Below are positions 17,050-25,990 of a stretch of DNA of 64,000 nt, piece after piece. A model generated the notes under the pieces. The model searched no databases. It was not told the DNA's origin and saw only the letters and a program-made list of their open reading frames with translations. The DNA is from Gaiellasilicea sp963784895. Its GTDB lineage: Bacteria > Actinomycetota > Thermoleophilia > Gaiellales > Gaiellaceae. The stretch's first letter is position 1, and each line of letters begins with the position of its first letter. The stretch lies in contig CAWATM010000017.1 in the NCBI GenBank assembly GCA_963784895.1, positions 222,503-286,502 on the forward strand, read 5' to 3'. The position numbers and the translations under genes are program-made.

Positions 17050-19059
17050 TCAGCCCGCGTGGCTGACGGGCAGGCGGAAGGCGGTCACCCTGCCGTTCGC
17101 CACCTGGGCGGTCAACCTCGGAACCTTGATCCCGCGCCGCCGTTCCTCCGGGGTGCAGGGCGCGAGGCAGCGCCTGCGCTGCCAGACGAGGTAGTACTCG
17201 CCCCGGCTCGAGCCGGGCCGTGCGCGGACGTACGCCGCGTTCGGGTATCGAGCGCGCAGGCGAGCGACGGGATCTCCCACGCGCAGCCCGAGCGACGTCG
17301 TCCAGCGCCGATCCGTGAGCCGGATCTCGGAGACGTGCACCGACGCGGGTGACGAGCAGCCCGCTCTGCCCTGCGGCAGGGCGCGCCTTGCTCGAGCGTC
17401 GATGCGAATCCCGCGCGCGGCCCAGGTTGCGGTGAGACGCGTCCGGGTCATGTTGCGGCACGAGGGCGCGCCGTAAGCCCTGATCGCATCCGAGAGCCGC
17501 GAGTTGCCTCCCCGCACGAGGTACTCCTGCGCGCGCTGAGAGGAGAGGGTGACCCGCACGACCCAGCTCGTCGCCCCCGGAGGCGCGATGCCCGGTGCGT
17601 TTCCGCGGGGCGGCGTGGTGGGACTCGGCGCCGCCGGCGTCGGCCTCGGCGCACCGGCTGCCGGGATCGCGGCCGTGCGCAGCGACGCCACCGTGACCTC
17701 GCCGGCAGGGTTGGAGGCGGTGACCGAGACGCGCAGGGTCGCGCCGGCATCCGCGGAGCCCGGCGTATACGACTTCGCCGTCGCGCCCGGAACGCTTGCG
17801 CAGCCGGGGCTGCACCGCTGCCACTGATACGAGAGAACAGGCCCGGTGCCGTGCCAGACACCGCTGGACGCCGTGAGCGGGCGGCCCTCCACCGGCACTC
17901 CGGAGATCGTCGGCGGAGCGAGATTCTTGGGCACCACGATCCTGCCGACGAAGCGGATTCGGTTGTTCTGCTCGTCCGCGACCAGGAGATCGCCCTCGGG
18001 GGTGACGCTGACGCCCTTGGGAGCGCCCAACCGCGCCGACGCGGCAGGACCGCCGTCTCCCGAGCTTCCGCGGATGCCGTCGCCGATGACGGTTCTGATC
18101 ACCCCGCCGGGATCGACGTGGCGGACGCGCTCGTTCGAGGTGTCGGCGATCAAGAAACCGCCGTCTGGCAGCCCGACGACGTTGTGCGGATCGTTCAGGC
18201 TCGCCGAGGTTGCGGGCCCGCCGTCGCCGCCGAATCCCGAGACGCCGTTGCCGGCGACGGTCGTGATCACCCCGGCAGCGGACACCCTCCGGATCCGTTC
18301 ATTCTCGATGTCCGCGATCAGGAAGCCACCGTCCCCCGTTGGAGAAACGGCGAACGGATGATCGAGCAGGGCTGCGGTGGCCGGGCCGCCGTCGCCGCTG
18401 AAGCCTGCGGCGCCCGTGCCCGCCACGGTGGTGATCACGCCCGACGCGGAGACGCGCCGGATCCGGTTGTTGTTCGTGTCCGCGATCAGAAAGCCGCCAC
18501 CCGGAAGCGGCGTCACGCTGCGCGGGTTGTTGATCGCGGCGCTCGTCGCCGGACCGCCGTCACCGCCGAAGCTGGCCGCTCCGGTACCCGCAACGGTGCT
18601 GATGATCCCGGCCGAGGAGACTTTGCGGATCCGGCTGCTCTTCGTCTCGGCAAGGAGAAACCCCCCGTCTGCCGTAGGCGCGGCGGTGTGGACGAAGTTC
18701 AACCGTGCGAGCGTCGCCTGACCCCCGTCGCCCGAGGAGCCGGCAACGCCCGTGCCGGCCAGGGTCGACACGACGCCGTTCCCGTCGACCATGCGGACGC
18801 GGTTTGTGTACGGCTCAGCCCAGGCGTAGCCGCCGTCGGGTAGTGCCGAGACGGCCCGAGGCTGGTTGATCGCCGCCTCGCGGCTGTGTCCGCCGTCGCC
18901 GGAGTCCGCGGGCGCGCCGGTCCCGACCAGGGTCCAGATCGTCCCTTCGGAATACGACGCCGCCGCCGTCCCCGAGGTCAGGCAGGCGGCGAGGAGCGCG
19001 GACGCGAAGCCCAACCGCGTCCGGCGGACGATCGCCGTTGACTGGTGTTCCCCCCGCAC
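17050..19059 (-). CDS. Secreted NHL-repeat protein with Ig-like domain
   Basis: 669 residues. Signal peptide (GFASALLAACLTSGTAAA), then six beta-propeller repeats of about 57 residues between 40 and 385, each with a GDGGPATSA-like loop and an RIRRVS-like strand. Residues ~390-470 form an Ig-like module (YQWQRCSPGC...ATLRVSVTASNPAG) common in secreted actinobacterial proteins, followed by a proline-rich linker and a C-terminal domain (LRVGDPVARLRARYP). Probably a cell-surface binding or scaffold protein; no catalytic residues are seen. GTG start at 19059. Confidence 0.85.
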   Translation of the reverse strand: MRGEHQSTAIVRRTRLGFASALLAACLTSGTAAASYSEGTIWTLVGTGAPADSGDGGHSREAAINQPRAVSALPDGGYAWAEPYTNRVRMVDGNGVVSTLAGTGVAGSSGDGGQATLARLNFVHTAAPTADGGFLLAETKSSRIRKVSSAGIISTVAGTGAASFGGDGGPATSAAINNPRSVTPLPGGGFLIADTNNNRIRRVSASGVITTVAGTGAAGFSGDGGPATAALLDHPFAVSPTGDGGFLIADIENERIRRVSAAGVITTVAGNGVSGFGGDGGPATSASLNDPHNVVGLPDGGFLIADTSNERVRHVDPGGVIRTVIGDGIRGSSGDGGPAASARLGAPKGVSVTPEGDLLVADEQNNRIRFVGRIVVPKNLAPPTISGVPVEGRPLTASSGVWHGTGPVLSYQWQRCSPGCASVPGATAKSYTPGSADAGATLRVSVTASNPAGEVTVASLRTAAIPAAGAPRPTPAAPSPTTPPRGNAPGIAPPGATSWVVRVTLSSQRAQEYLVRGGNSRLSDAIRAYGAPSCRNMTRTRLTATWAARGIRIDARARRALPQGRAGCSSPASVHVSEIRLTDRRWTTSLGLRVGDPVARLRARYPNAAYVRARPGSSRGEYYLVWQRRRCLAPCTPEERRRGIKVPRLTAQVANGRVTAFRLPVSHAG

Positions 19060-19151
19060 CTTCGTCTAATCGTGCCCTCGCGCGGCGAAAGAGCAACCGG
19101 ACAAATGTATAGGTGCTGAGCGCGACAAAGTCGCACCGACAATCCGGTGGG

Positions 19152-19157
19152 TAGGGT
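19152..19157 (+). promoter_or_regulatory. -10 box of a leaderless membrane-protein operon
   Basis: TAGGGT ends exactly six bases before GTG 19164, the same arrangement as at several other genes of this window. Confidence 0.4.
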
Positions 19158-19163
19158 CCCCGC

Positions 19164-19521
19164 GTGCTTTCCGCGCACGCGTTTCTCGCACTTCTAGTCG
19201 TTGTCGTGCCGGCGCTCGCGGCCGTTCGCGGGCGGGCTCGTCTACTGGCGCCGGCGCGGCGCCGGGCGCTGGCTCACACATGTGCTCGCACTTGCGCAGA
19301 CGCTGCTGGTCGCCCAGGTCGCGCTCGGGCTGCTGCTCCTCTCCGACGACCGGCGCGCGGCCGACGAGCTCCACTACGCCTACGGCTCGCTGTCGTTGGC
19401 CGCGATCCTCGCGCCCTGGATGTACGCGCCCGCGGCGGGGCCGAAGCGGCTGCTCTGGTTTGCCGGCACTTCCTTCCTCGCCGCAGCCCTTGCGGTTCGC
19501 GCGATGATGACGGGATCGTGA
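19164..19521 (+). pseudogene. Small multi-helix membrane protein, single-base frameshift
   Basis: The first frame gives a membrane helix (AHAFLALLVVVVPALAA) and then turns into Arg-rich nonsense; one base later the protein resumes as FAGGLVYWRRRG, LTHVLALAQTLLVAQVALGL and two more hydrophobic segments. The span is 358 nt (3n+1), and dropping one base near 19224 gives about 118 residues with four helices. The stop overlaps the next start (GTGA). Function unknown; likely intact in the organism. Confidence 0.6.
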
Positions 19522-19892
19522 AGCGCTTCTTCACCGACATGAACGCGACCCTGCGCGGCTTCCTGGTCATCGCGCTGATCGCCGGCGTCGTCGTCCTGCT
19601 CTCGCTCCAGTCCGTGCTCGCGACCGTCGGCGGCCTCCTTCGGATCGCCTTCTTCCTCGCGATCGCGTTCTTCCTCTTCCTGCTCTGGCGCGAGAAGCGC
19701 GGCGACATCGAGTCGTGGAGCGATCGCAGCCGCAACGTCTTCTACGCGGCGGTCGTGCTCGCGGTCGTCGACATCGGCGCCTTCATCGGGCTCGGCGCGT
19801 CAGGGCCGGACGCGCTCGCGTTCTTCCTCGTGCTCGGCGCCTGCGCCTACGCAGGCTTCCGCGTCTGGCGCAACGAGCACAGCTACAGCTGA
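19518..19892 (+). CDS. Membrane protein with four predicted helices
   Basis: 124 residues, GTG overlapping the previous stop. Hydrophobic segments at about 14-30, 38-56, 72-92 and 97-113 with a short acidic loop (REKRGDIESWSDRSRN). No motif recognised. Coupled to the upstream small membrane protein and overlapping the convergent thioredoxin-like gene by 10 bases. Confidence 0.65.
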   Translation: MKRFFTDMNATLRGFLVIALIAGVVVLLSLQSVLATVGGLLRIAFFLAIAFFLFLLWREKRGDIESWSDRSRNVFYAAVVLAVVDIGAFIGLGASGPDALAFFLVLGACAYAGFRVWRNEHSYS

Positions 19893-20440
19893 GCCCGAAT
19901 CCTCTCGAGCAGCCGGTCGACGTACGAGATCACCGGGACGGCGGCGTCCTCGAGCGGCGCCGGTTCGTCCCGCCACGCCGCCTCCGGCCCGAAGACGTAG
20001 TAGACGTCGTAGATGAAGCCAGACGACCCGAGCCGGCCGAGATCCGCATCGGCGAAGTACGTCCCGGTGATCCCCTCGGCGTCCCAGTACTGCGTCACGC
20101 GGGGGTCGGCGAGGATCGAGTCGTCGATCGCGCCGCGCTCGTCGGTCACGCGCTGGTTCAGCCAGACGACGTAGAAGCGCACGTCGTCGGACGGCTCCTG
20201 CTCGAGAATCTGCTCACGGACCGCACGGGCGCCGGCGAGGCAGGTGCCTCAGGTGGGCGAGAGCAGGACGATGACACGGGTCTTGCCCGCGTCGGCCTCG
20301 AAGTCGGCCCGCAGCTCGAGCACGTTCGCGAGCTGCTCGACGCTGTCGGCTGCCGTCGCCTCGGGCGCGGCCGTCTCCTCGTCGCCGCCGCACCCGGCCA
20401 GCACCACCAAAGCGAGCAGCAGAAGCGCGAGCCGCCGCAA
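19883..20440 (-). CDS. Thioredoxin-like lipoprotein, predicted selenoprotein (in-frame TGA)
   Basis: Read through one TGA (20249-20251) this is a single 185-residue protein. N-terminus: lipoprotein signal with lipobox LAGC (Cys17). Then a linker, the strand KTRVIVLLSPT, the TGA at position 64, and GTCLAGARAVREQILEQ, so the motif is U-G-T-C where thioredoxin-like relatives have C-x-x-C. Downstream, VRFYVVWLNQRV, DPRVTQYWD and YDVYYVFGPEAAW belong to the same fold, so the frame stays coding after the TGA; without read-through neither half makes sense. Selenocysteine insertion is the simplest reading; a substitution error in a Cys codon is the alternative. TTG start three bases after the hemQ stop. 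Probably a surface-exposed thiol/selenol redox protein. Confidence 0.75.
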
Positions 20441-20443
20441 CGG

Positions 20444-21148
20444 CTAGGCCCGAACCTGGGCCGAGGCCCCGTCGAGCGCGTCGAGTGCAGCCCGGATCGT
20501 CATCCCCTCGCCGACGAAGATCGGCGTGTCGCGCTCGGTGTACGCGGATGCCTCGCTCTCGCGCAGCGTCAGCATCAGGTGCATGAAATCGGACGGCTCG
20601 TCGCACTCGAACGCGGTCATGAACTCCTGGTCGTCGATCCCGAACGAGTAGGTCGTGTGGTTGTGGATCGTCTCGAATGCGCGGCCGATCCGGATGTGCT
20701 CGTCCATCGCGCGCTGGCGGTCCTCGAGCGAGAGCGCGTACCACGGCCGCACTTTCACGAACGGGTAGACGACGAGGTACGGCGAGCCTTTGGGGACGAT
20801 CTTCCGCGGTCGCCGCGCCTGCGTGTAGGGCGACGCCTTCGTCGTCGCGAGGTAGTTGAACGGCGTCTCGAGCCAGCCGGCGAGCGGCGTCCCGTTCAGC
20901 GCCGCCCCGAGCTCGCCGAGGTCGGCGTAGCGCTCGGTGATCTTCCAGAGGAAGAAGTCGACGTCGGGCCGGATCCCTGCGGTCGAGTAGGCGCGCAGGT
21001 GCTCGAAGCGCTCGCCGAAGCTCTCGACCACCTCGGCAAAGGCGTCCTTGCCGGCAGTCCGCTCCTCGACCGGCAGCCGACGCCAGGCCGGGTCGGCCTT
21101 GAAGAACGTGTAGGCGACATACTGGCCGGTCTGCGTCTCCCCGCTCAC
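20444..21148 (-). CDS. hemQ: HemQ-like coproheme decarboxylase (chlorite dismutase family)
   Basis: About 234 residues. The family core is clear: YVAYTFFKADPAWRRLP, FLWKITERYADLGEL, the YLVVYPFVKVRPWYAL segment that carries the active-site Tyr and propionate-binding residues, and HIRIGRAFETIHNHTTYSFG with the heme-side His, followed by DDQEFMTAFECDEP. HemQ makes heme b from coproheme in Gram-positive bacteria. GTG 21148 overlaps the preceding stop (GTGA); another GTG at 21154 is possible. It lies between a glycosidase-like gene and the TGA-containing lipoprotein in one minus-strand operon. Confidence 0.9.
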   Translation of the reverse strand: MSGETQTGQYVAYTFFKADPAWRRLPVEERTAGKDAFAEVVESFGERFEHLRAYSTAGIRPDVDFFLWKITERYADLGELGAALNGTPLAGWLETPFNYLATTKASPYTQARRPRKIVPKGSPYLVVYPFVKVRPWYALSLEDRQRAMDEHIRIGRAFETIHNHTTYSFGIDDQEFMTAFECDEPSDFMHLMLTLRESEASAYTERDTPIFVGEGMTIRAALDALDGASAQVRA

Positions 21149-22227
21149 GGGCACATCGTACGTTCGAGCGCCTCGCTGACAGGGTTGAAGCTTTCTTTCT
21201 TCGTCCCGTCGACGTAGTAGATCCCGGACTGGAAGCCGATCAGCGCGGGCTCGTCGTGGGAGTGGAAGAGGAGCAGGCCTGCGACGTTCTCCTGGCAGGA
21301 GGCGAGCTCGATCGCGCGGCGGTAGAAGTCGGCCTGCGTCTTCTCGTCGACCGGCGCGCCCGGCTCCTCGCCTTCGTACAGCGCCGCCTTCTCGTCGGGA
21401 ACCTCGGTCTCGACGCCGAGCTCGCTGTAGAGCACCGGCAAGCCCGGGCCGAACGCCTCGTCCAGCAGCGGACGCAGCTTCTCCTCGTAGTCCGCCATCA
21501 GGATCGACGTCGACGCCGGGTTGGTGGGCCGGTCCGGCGGGATGCTGGAGCTGGCGGGATAGGGGTGGTAGGCGAAGCCGTCGAGCGGCGGCGCGTCGCG
21601 GCCGCTGGCGCGGTAGGCGGCGCCGAGGTCGCGGATGAAGGTCGTCGGCGAGTGCGTGTCGCGCCCGGTTCCCGGCCGGTCGATCCCGCGCGGGGCGAGC
21701 GCGCCACCCCAGATCCGGATCTCGGGATCGGCGCGCTTGGCGGCCTCGTAGACCTCGATCAGGAGCGCCAGATACGCCGGCGCGGCGACGTCGCCGCCGT
21801 CGGCATCGAACTGCGGCAGCCAGAAACGGTTCAGGTTCGGCTCGTTGCCGACGATCACGTCGCGGACCTCGGGTACGTCGCGCATCGTCGCTGTGACGTA
21901 GGCGGCGAACTCCGCACGCGCCCTCGCCGTCAGCGGCGTCGTCGACGAGCCGGGGTGGTAGATCCCGAGGAAGATCCGGGTGTCGCCGGCGCGCTCGACG
22001 ACGCCGCGGAGGACGGCGACCTCCTCCTCCGGCGGCGCCGAGAGGCCCGGCTGCCAGAAGCTCGTGATCCCGACCGCCGCGAAGCCGGCTGCCTGGAGCT
22101 GCTCGAGGGCCGGGCCCTCGTGCCGGACTGCGTCGTCTACGGCTCCAACCAGAAGCGAGGCGCGATCACCGTCGCCGCCTCCGCAGCCGGTAAGGAGCGC
22201 GGCGGCGAGGAGGCACGCACCACGTAC
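21145..22227 (-). CDS. Clan GH-A glycosidase-like lipoprotein (paralog 2)
   Basis: About 350 residues. The probable acid/base Glu lies in VIVGNEPNLNRFWLPQF and the nucleophile Glu in VLYSELGVET, the spacing and context of (beta/alpha)8 clan GH-A enzymes; HPYP and FHSHDEP are other family-like motifs. The protein begins with a lipoprotein-like signal (CLLAAALLTGCGGG), but no ATG/GTG/TTG is in frame close to it, so the 5' end given is only the point where coding begins; an unusual start or an indel is likely. It is about half identical by eye to the gene immediately upstream. Substrate unknown. Confidence 0.7.
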   Translation of the reverse strand, partial: VRGACLLAAALLTGCGGGDGDRASLLVGAVDDAVRHEGPALEQLQAAGFAAVGITSFWQPGLSAPPEEEVAVLRGVVERAGDTRIFLGIYHPGSSTTPLTARARAEFAAYVTATMRDVPEVRDVIVGNEPNLNRFWLPQFDADGGDVAAPAYLALLIEVYEAAKRADPEIRIWGGALAPRGIDRPGTGRDTHSPTTFIRDLGAAYRASGRDAPPLDGFAYHPYPASSSIPPDRPTNPASTSILMADYEEKLRPLLDEAFGPGLPVLYSELGVETEVPDEKAALYEGEEPGAPVDEKTQADFYRRAIELASCQENVAGLLLFHSHDEPALIGFQSGIYYVDGTKKESFNPVSEALERTMCP

Positions 22228-23627
22228 GGCGTGCTGACGCGCTCGACCGGGCGCCCCGGCCGCGCCTCGTCGACGAACGAAACCGAGAGCTGGTACCAGC
22301 CGGGCGTGATCTCGGTGGGTCGGAGCAGGACCTTGGCGCGCCGACCGGCGGCCGCGCGGCCGGTCGTGATGGCAACGGCCGTCCGGCGCGGCAGGCGCAG
22401 GAGGCGGGCCCGGTAGGTACAGGCGCGCTCGCATCGGAGCGAGATCGTACGCTCAGTCGTCGTGAAGGCTGCCGACACCCTGGCGGTGACCGGGCACGGG
22501 CCGACCGACGCGGCTCCGGCGGCTTCCATCGCCGCGCGGACAGGTTCGAGCGACGTCTTCGGCGTCCCGTCGGCGTAGACGAGCCCCGACTGCCAGCCGA
22601 GCCTGCCGGGCTCGTCGCGCGTGTGGAAGAGCAGCATCCCGGCGACGTTCGACTGGCAGTAGGCGAGCTGGATCGCGCGCTTGTACGCCGCCGCCTGCGC
22701 CGCCTCGGTGACTGGGCGCGTCGTCGCCGGCTCGAAGCCGCCGTAGAGCTCGCGCTTCGCGGCCGGGATCGCCGACTCGATCCCGAACTCGTCGTAGAGG
22801 ATCGGCATTCCCTTGCCGACCTGCGCCGTGCCGTCGAACGCCTTGCCGAGCAGCCGCACGAGCACGTCCTGGTCGATCAGCCCGAGATGATCGGGATCGG
22901 CTGGCAGGGCATCGACGGCGACGCTCGAGTTGAGCGGGTAGGGATGGAAGGAGAAGCCGTCCATCACGGGCAACGCGCGGCCGCTCTTGCGGTAGGCCGC
23001 GCCCAGCTCGCGGATGAAGCGGCTGGGGGAGATCGTGTCGCGGCCGGTGTTCGGCCGGTCGACGCCGCGTGGGGCGAGCGCTCCGCCCCAGACACGCACG
23101 TCGGGAGCCGCTGCTTTGAGCGCGTCGTAGCTCTCCGAGAGCAGGCGGAGATACGCCGGCGCGGAGGAGCCGCGCCCGCGCAGGTCGAACTGCGGCAGCC
23201 AGAAGCGGTTCAGGTTCGGCTCGTTGCCGACGATCACGTCGCGGAACGCCGGGTTGTCGCGCACGATCGCGGCGACGTAGCTCGCGAACTGCTTCCGCGC
23301 GGTGAGCGTCAGCGGGGTCGTCCGCGAGCCCTCGTTGTAGACGGACACGTAGACGCGGACGCCGTGGAGGGCCGCGGCCGTCCCGACGTTCGCCAGCACC
23401 ATCGCCTCGTGCGGCGTCGGCGCGGACAGCCCCGGCGCCCAGAAGCTCGTCACTCGGACCGCCCTGAAGCCGGCGAGCCGGAGCAACCCCATCTCGAGCT
23501 CCGACTCTGCTGCCAGCGGGCTGCGGATGCGATCCTCTGCGGCGCCGAAGACGACCGACGACCCGCCCGCGTGTGCGGCCGAGGGAAGGACGAGGACCGC
23601 CGCAATCGCTGCCAAGACCCGCTTCAC
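22137..23627 (-). CDS. Clan GH-A glycosidase-like secreted protein (paralog 1)
   Basis: 496 residues from GTG 23627. Signal peptide (RVLAAIAAVLVLPSAAHA), then the same catalytic domain as the downstream gene: VIVGNEPNLNRFWLPQF with the acid/base Glu and ILYDEFGIES with the nucleophile. A C-terminal region (SLRCERACTYRARLLRLP onwards) looks like a beta-sandwich. The final residues overlap the start of the next gene in another frame and may be an artefact of an indel. Probably an extracellular polysaccharide hydrolase; the tandem arrangement suggests recent duplication. Confidence 0.75.
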   Translation of the reverse strand: MKRVLAAIAAVLVLPSAAHAGGSSVVFGAAEDRIRSPLAAESELEMGLLRLAGFRAVRVTSFWAPGLSAPTPHEAMVLANVGTAAALHGVRVYVSVYNEGSRTTPLTLTARKQFASYVAAIVRDNPAFRDVIVGNEPNLNRFWLPQFDLRGRGSSAPAYLRLLSESYDALKAAAPDVRVWGGALAPRGVDRPNTGRDTISPSRFIRELGAAYRKSGRALPVMDGFSFHPYPLNSSVAVDALPADPDHLGLIDQDVLVRLLGKAFDGTAQVGKGMPILYDEFGIESAIPAAKRELYGGFEPATTRPVTEAAQAAAYKRAIQLAYCQSNVAGMLLFHTRDEPGRLGWQSGLVYADGTPKTSLEPVRAAMEAAGAASVGPCPVTARVSAAFTTTERTISLRCERACTYRARLLRLPRRTAVAITTGRAAAGRRAKVLLRPTEITPGWYQLSVSFVDEARPGRPVERVSTPYVVRASSPPRSLPAAEAATVIAPRFWLEP

Positions 23628-23648
23628 GCCGTGGCTAAGGTAGCCGAG
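23628..23648. promoter_or_regulatory. Overlapping divergent promoters of uvrC and the glycosidase operon
   Basis: Only 21 bases separate the two start codons. The plus strand has TAAGGT (23636-23641), 7 bases before the uvrC GTG; the minus strand has TACCTT (23637-23642), 9 bases before GTG 23627. The two -10 boxes therefore share five base pairs, and both mRNAs would be nearly leaderless. Confidence 0.5.
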
Positions 23649-25502
23649 GTGGCAGACATCAAGGGGAAACTGAAGTCGCTGCCGGCGCGTCCGGGCGTTT
23701 ATCTCTTCCGGGACGAGCGCGGCGACGTCCTCTACATCGGCAAGGCGAAGTCGCTGCGGCCGCGTGTGCGCTCGTACTTCCAGGAGGGGCGCGGCGACAA
23801 CCGCGCCTCGATTCCGCGGCTCGTGCCGCGGATCGACGACCTCGAGGTGATCGTCACGGGGAGCGAGGTGGAAGCGCTCCATCTCGAGCAGAACCTCGTC
23901 AAGCGCCACCGGCCTCCGTTCAACGTGCGGCTCCGCGACGACAAGTCGTTCCCGTACATCGCCGTGACGATCGACGACGAGTACCCGCGCGTGATGTTCA
24001 CGCGGGAACGGCACCGGCGCGGCATCCTCTACTTCGGGCCATACGCGAACGCGAAGAAGGTTCGGGAGACGCTCGACGTCCTCAACCGTGTCTTCCAGTT
24101 CCGCCCCTGCGAGGGCCCGAAGCCGGGCCGGCACTCCGGGATCCCGTGCCTCGACTTCCATATCGAGCGCTGCCACGCCCCGTGCGTCGGCTACATCACG
24201 AAGGAGGATTACCGGGCGGTGATCGACCGCGTGATCGACTTCCTCTCCGGCGACACGAAGACGATCGTGCGCGAGCTGCAGGAGCAGATGCGCGACGCGG
24301 CCTCGGAGGAGCGCTACGAGGACGCCGTGCGCTACCGGAACCGACTCTTCGCGATCGAGAACCTGGCCGAGAAGCAGGGAGCCGATCGACGCGAGATCGG
24401 CTCGATCGATGTGCTCGGCGTCGCCGCCGAGGGCGACCGCGCTGCCGTGCAGGTGTTCCCGCTCCGCGGTGGCAAGATGATCGACCGGCACGGCTTCCAC
24501 CTCGAGAACGTCGAGGGTCAGGACGTGACGACGGTGCTCGAGGCGTTCGCGCTCGAGTACTACGGCAACGCGCCTTCGATTCCGCCGCAGATCGTCGTGC
24601 CGCCGGATGCGACCGGGCTCGAGGCGCTGCAGGAGTTCCTCTCAGAGCTGCGGGGCTCGCGGGTCGAGGTGCGGACACCGGCGCGGGGCGAGAAGAGGCG
24701 GCTGGCGGAGCTGGCGGGCCAGAATGCGCGGCTGGCGCTCGACTCGGCGACGTTCGCCGCAGAGCAGAAGCAGCTGCGGCGGGTGCATGCGCTCGAGGAG
24801 CTGCGGGAGGCGCTGAACCTGGAGAGCCTGCCGTTGCGGATCGAGTGCTTCGACATCTCGAACATTCAGGGGCAGGAGATCGTCGGCTCGATGGTCGTCT
24901 TCCAAGACGGGGTCGCGAAGAAGGCGCACTACCGCAAGTTCGCGGTGCGCGGTCTCGACGGCCAGGACGACTTCGCGGCGATGGCGGAGGTCGTCTCGCG
25001 CCGGTTCGCGCGGCTGCGGACGGGGGTGGAGGAGGACTACGACGAGGGCTTTGCGGCGGCGCCGAACCTCGTCGTGATCGACGGCGGCAAGGGTCAGCTC
25101 TCGGCGGCGCTGGCGGCGATGCAGGCGTATGAGCTGCCGCGCGTCGCCGTGATCTCGCTCGCGAAGCGAGTCGAGGAGGTCTTCGTGCCGCAGCAGTCCG
25201 ATCCGATTGCGCTCGACCCCCATAGCGCCGGCTTGCAGCTGCTCCAGCGTGTTCGGGACGAAGCGCATCGGTTCGCTCTCGGCTTCCACCGCCAGCGTCG
25301 CTCGGCGCGGGCCCGCGAGTCCATCTTCGACACGCTCGACGGCGTCGGCCCGGCGCGCCGGCGCGCCCTGTTGCAGCACTTCGGCTCGACCGAGAGCGTG
25401 CTGGCGGCGAGCCAGGAGGAGCTGGAGGGCGTTCCCGGCGTCCCCGCGAAGACGGCGCGCTCGATCTACGCGCAACTGCACCGAACCGGCAGCCCCGGCT
25501 GA
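23649..25502 (+). CDS. uvrC: Excinuclease ABC subunit C
   Basis: 617 residues, usual length. GIY-YIG nuclease domain at the N-terminus (GVYLFRDERGDVLYIGKAKS, with the catalytic Arg/Glu region following), Cys-rich linker (CLDFHIERCHAPC), UVR domain for UvrB contact (EERYEDAVRYRNRL, about 200-230), RNase H-like C-terminal nuclease (ECFDISNIQG, VIDGGKGQL) and a helix-hairpin-helix pair at the end (GVGPARRRALLQHFG, VPGVPAKTA). It makes both incisions in nucleotide excision repair. GTG 23649 is chosen from the MVADIKGKL-like start of homologs and the promoter position. Confidence 0.97.
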   Translation: MADIKGKLKSLPARPGVYLFRDERGDVLYIGKAKSLRPRVRSYFQEGRGDNRASIPRLVPRIDDLEVIVTGSEVEALHLEQNLVKRHRPPFNVRLRDDKSFPYIAVTIDDEYPRVMFTRERHRRGILYFGPYANAKKVRETLDVLNRVFQFRPCEGPKPGRHSGIPCLDFHIERCHAPCVGYITKEDYRAVIDRVIDFLSGDTKTIVRELQEQMRDAASEERYEDAVRYRNRLFAIENLAEKQGADRREIGSIDVLGVAAEGDRAAVQVFPLRGGKMIDRHGFHLENVEGQDVTTVLEAFALEYYGNAPSIPPQIVVPPDATGLEALQEFLSELRGSRVEVRTPARGEKRRLAELAGQNARLALDSATFAAEQKQLRRVHALEELREALNLESLPLRIECFDISNIQGQEIVGSMVVFQDGVAKKAHYRKFAVRGLDGQDDFAAMAEVVSRRFARLRTGVEEDYDEGFAAAPNLVVIDGGKGQLSAALAAMQAYELPRVAVISLAKRVEEVFVPQQSDPIALDPHSAGLQLLQRVRDEAHRFALGFHRQRRSARARESIFDTLDGVGPARRRALLQHFGSTESVLAASQEELEGVPGVPAKTARSIYAQLHRTGSPG

Positions 25503-25513
25503 GACGCATGCCG

Positions 25514-25990
25514 TTAGGCCTCTCGCAGCTCCATCTCGAGGAACTCCCAGTCGCCACCGTTCGTCGAGTGCATGTAGACGCGTACGGCGGCGAAGCCGGC
25601 ACGTTCGTAGACCGTGATCGCCCGCCGATTGAACGTCGCAACCGAAAGAACGATCCTCGTCGGCCCGAAACGAGAGCGGGCATGCCGCAAACCTGCCTCG
25701 AGAAAGTCGCCGCCGAGACCCCGGCCGGTCAGATCGGGCCTGAGGCCGAGCCCGATTTCGATCGAGTCCTGCTTGTCCTGCTTGAACTGGAAGAAGCCGG
25801 CGAGCCCGCCGCTCTCGTCCTCGACGGAGACGTACTCGTCTCCCCGCAAGGCCGGGTCGAGCAGCTCGGCGAGGTCGTTCGCGTCAGCTGAAGCGTCGTA
25901 GAACGAGAAGGGCTCGGGGTAGTGCCACAGGGCGATCTCCTCGGCCTCCGCCTGGGTCATCGCCCGGAACTGGAAGGTGGGCTGAATCAC
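25514..25990 (-). CDS. GNAT family N-acetyltransferase
   Basis: 158 residues. The acetyl-CoA binding motif is LRPDLTGRGLGGDFLEAGL (R/Q-x-x-G-x-G form) and the C-terminal part has TFNRRAITVYERAGF. The start FQFRAMTQAEAEEIALWHYP resembles a set of small acetyltransferases of unknown substrate. GTG start overlaps the previous stop by 4 bases, so it is co-translated with the membrane protein upstream. Confidence 0.85.
   Translation of the reverse strand: MIQPTFQFRAMTQAEAEEIALWHYPEPFSFYDASADANDLAELLDPALRGDEYVSVEDESGGLAGFFQFKQDKQDSIEIGLGLRPDLTGRGLGGDFLEAGLRHARSRFGPTRIVLSVATFNRRAITVYERAGFAAVRVYMHSTNGGDWEFLEMELREA

Noticed and set aside
23630..24500. N-terminal extension of the glycosidase frame across uvrC
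   Set aside because: Antisense to the GIY-YIG domain of uvrC; the GTG at 23627 is followed by a proper signal peptide.
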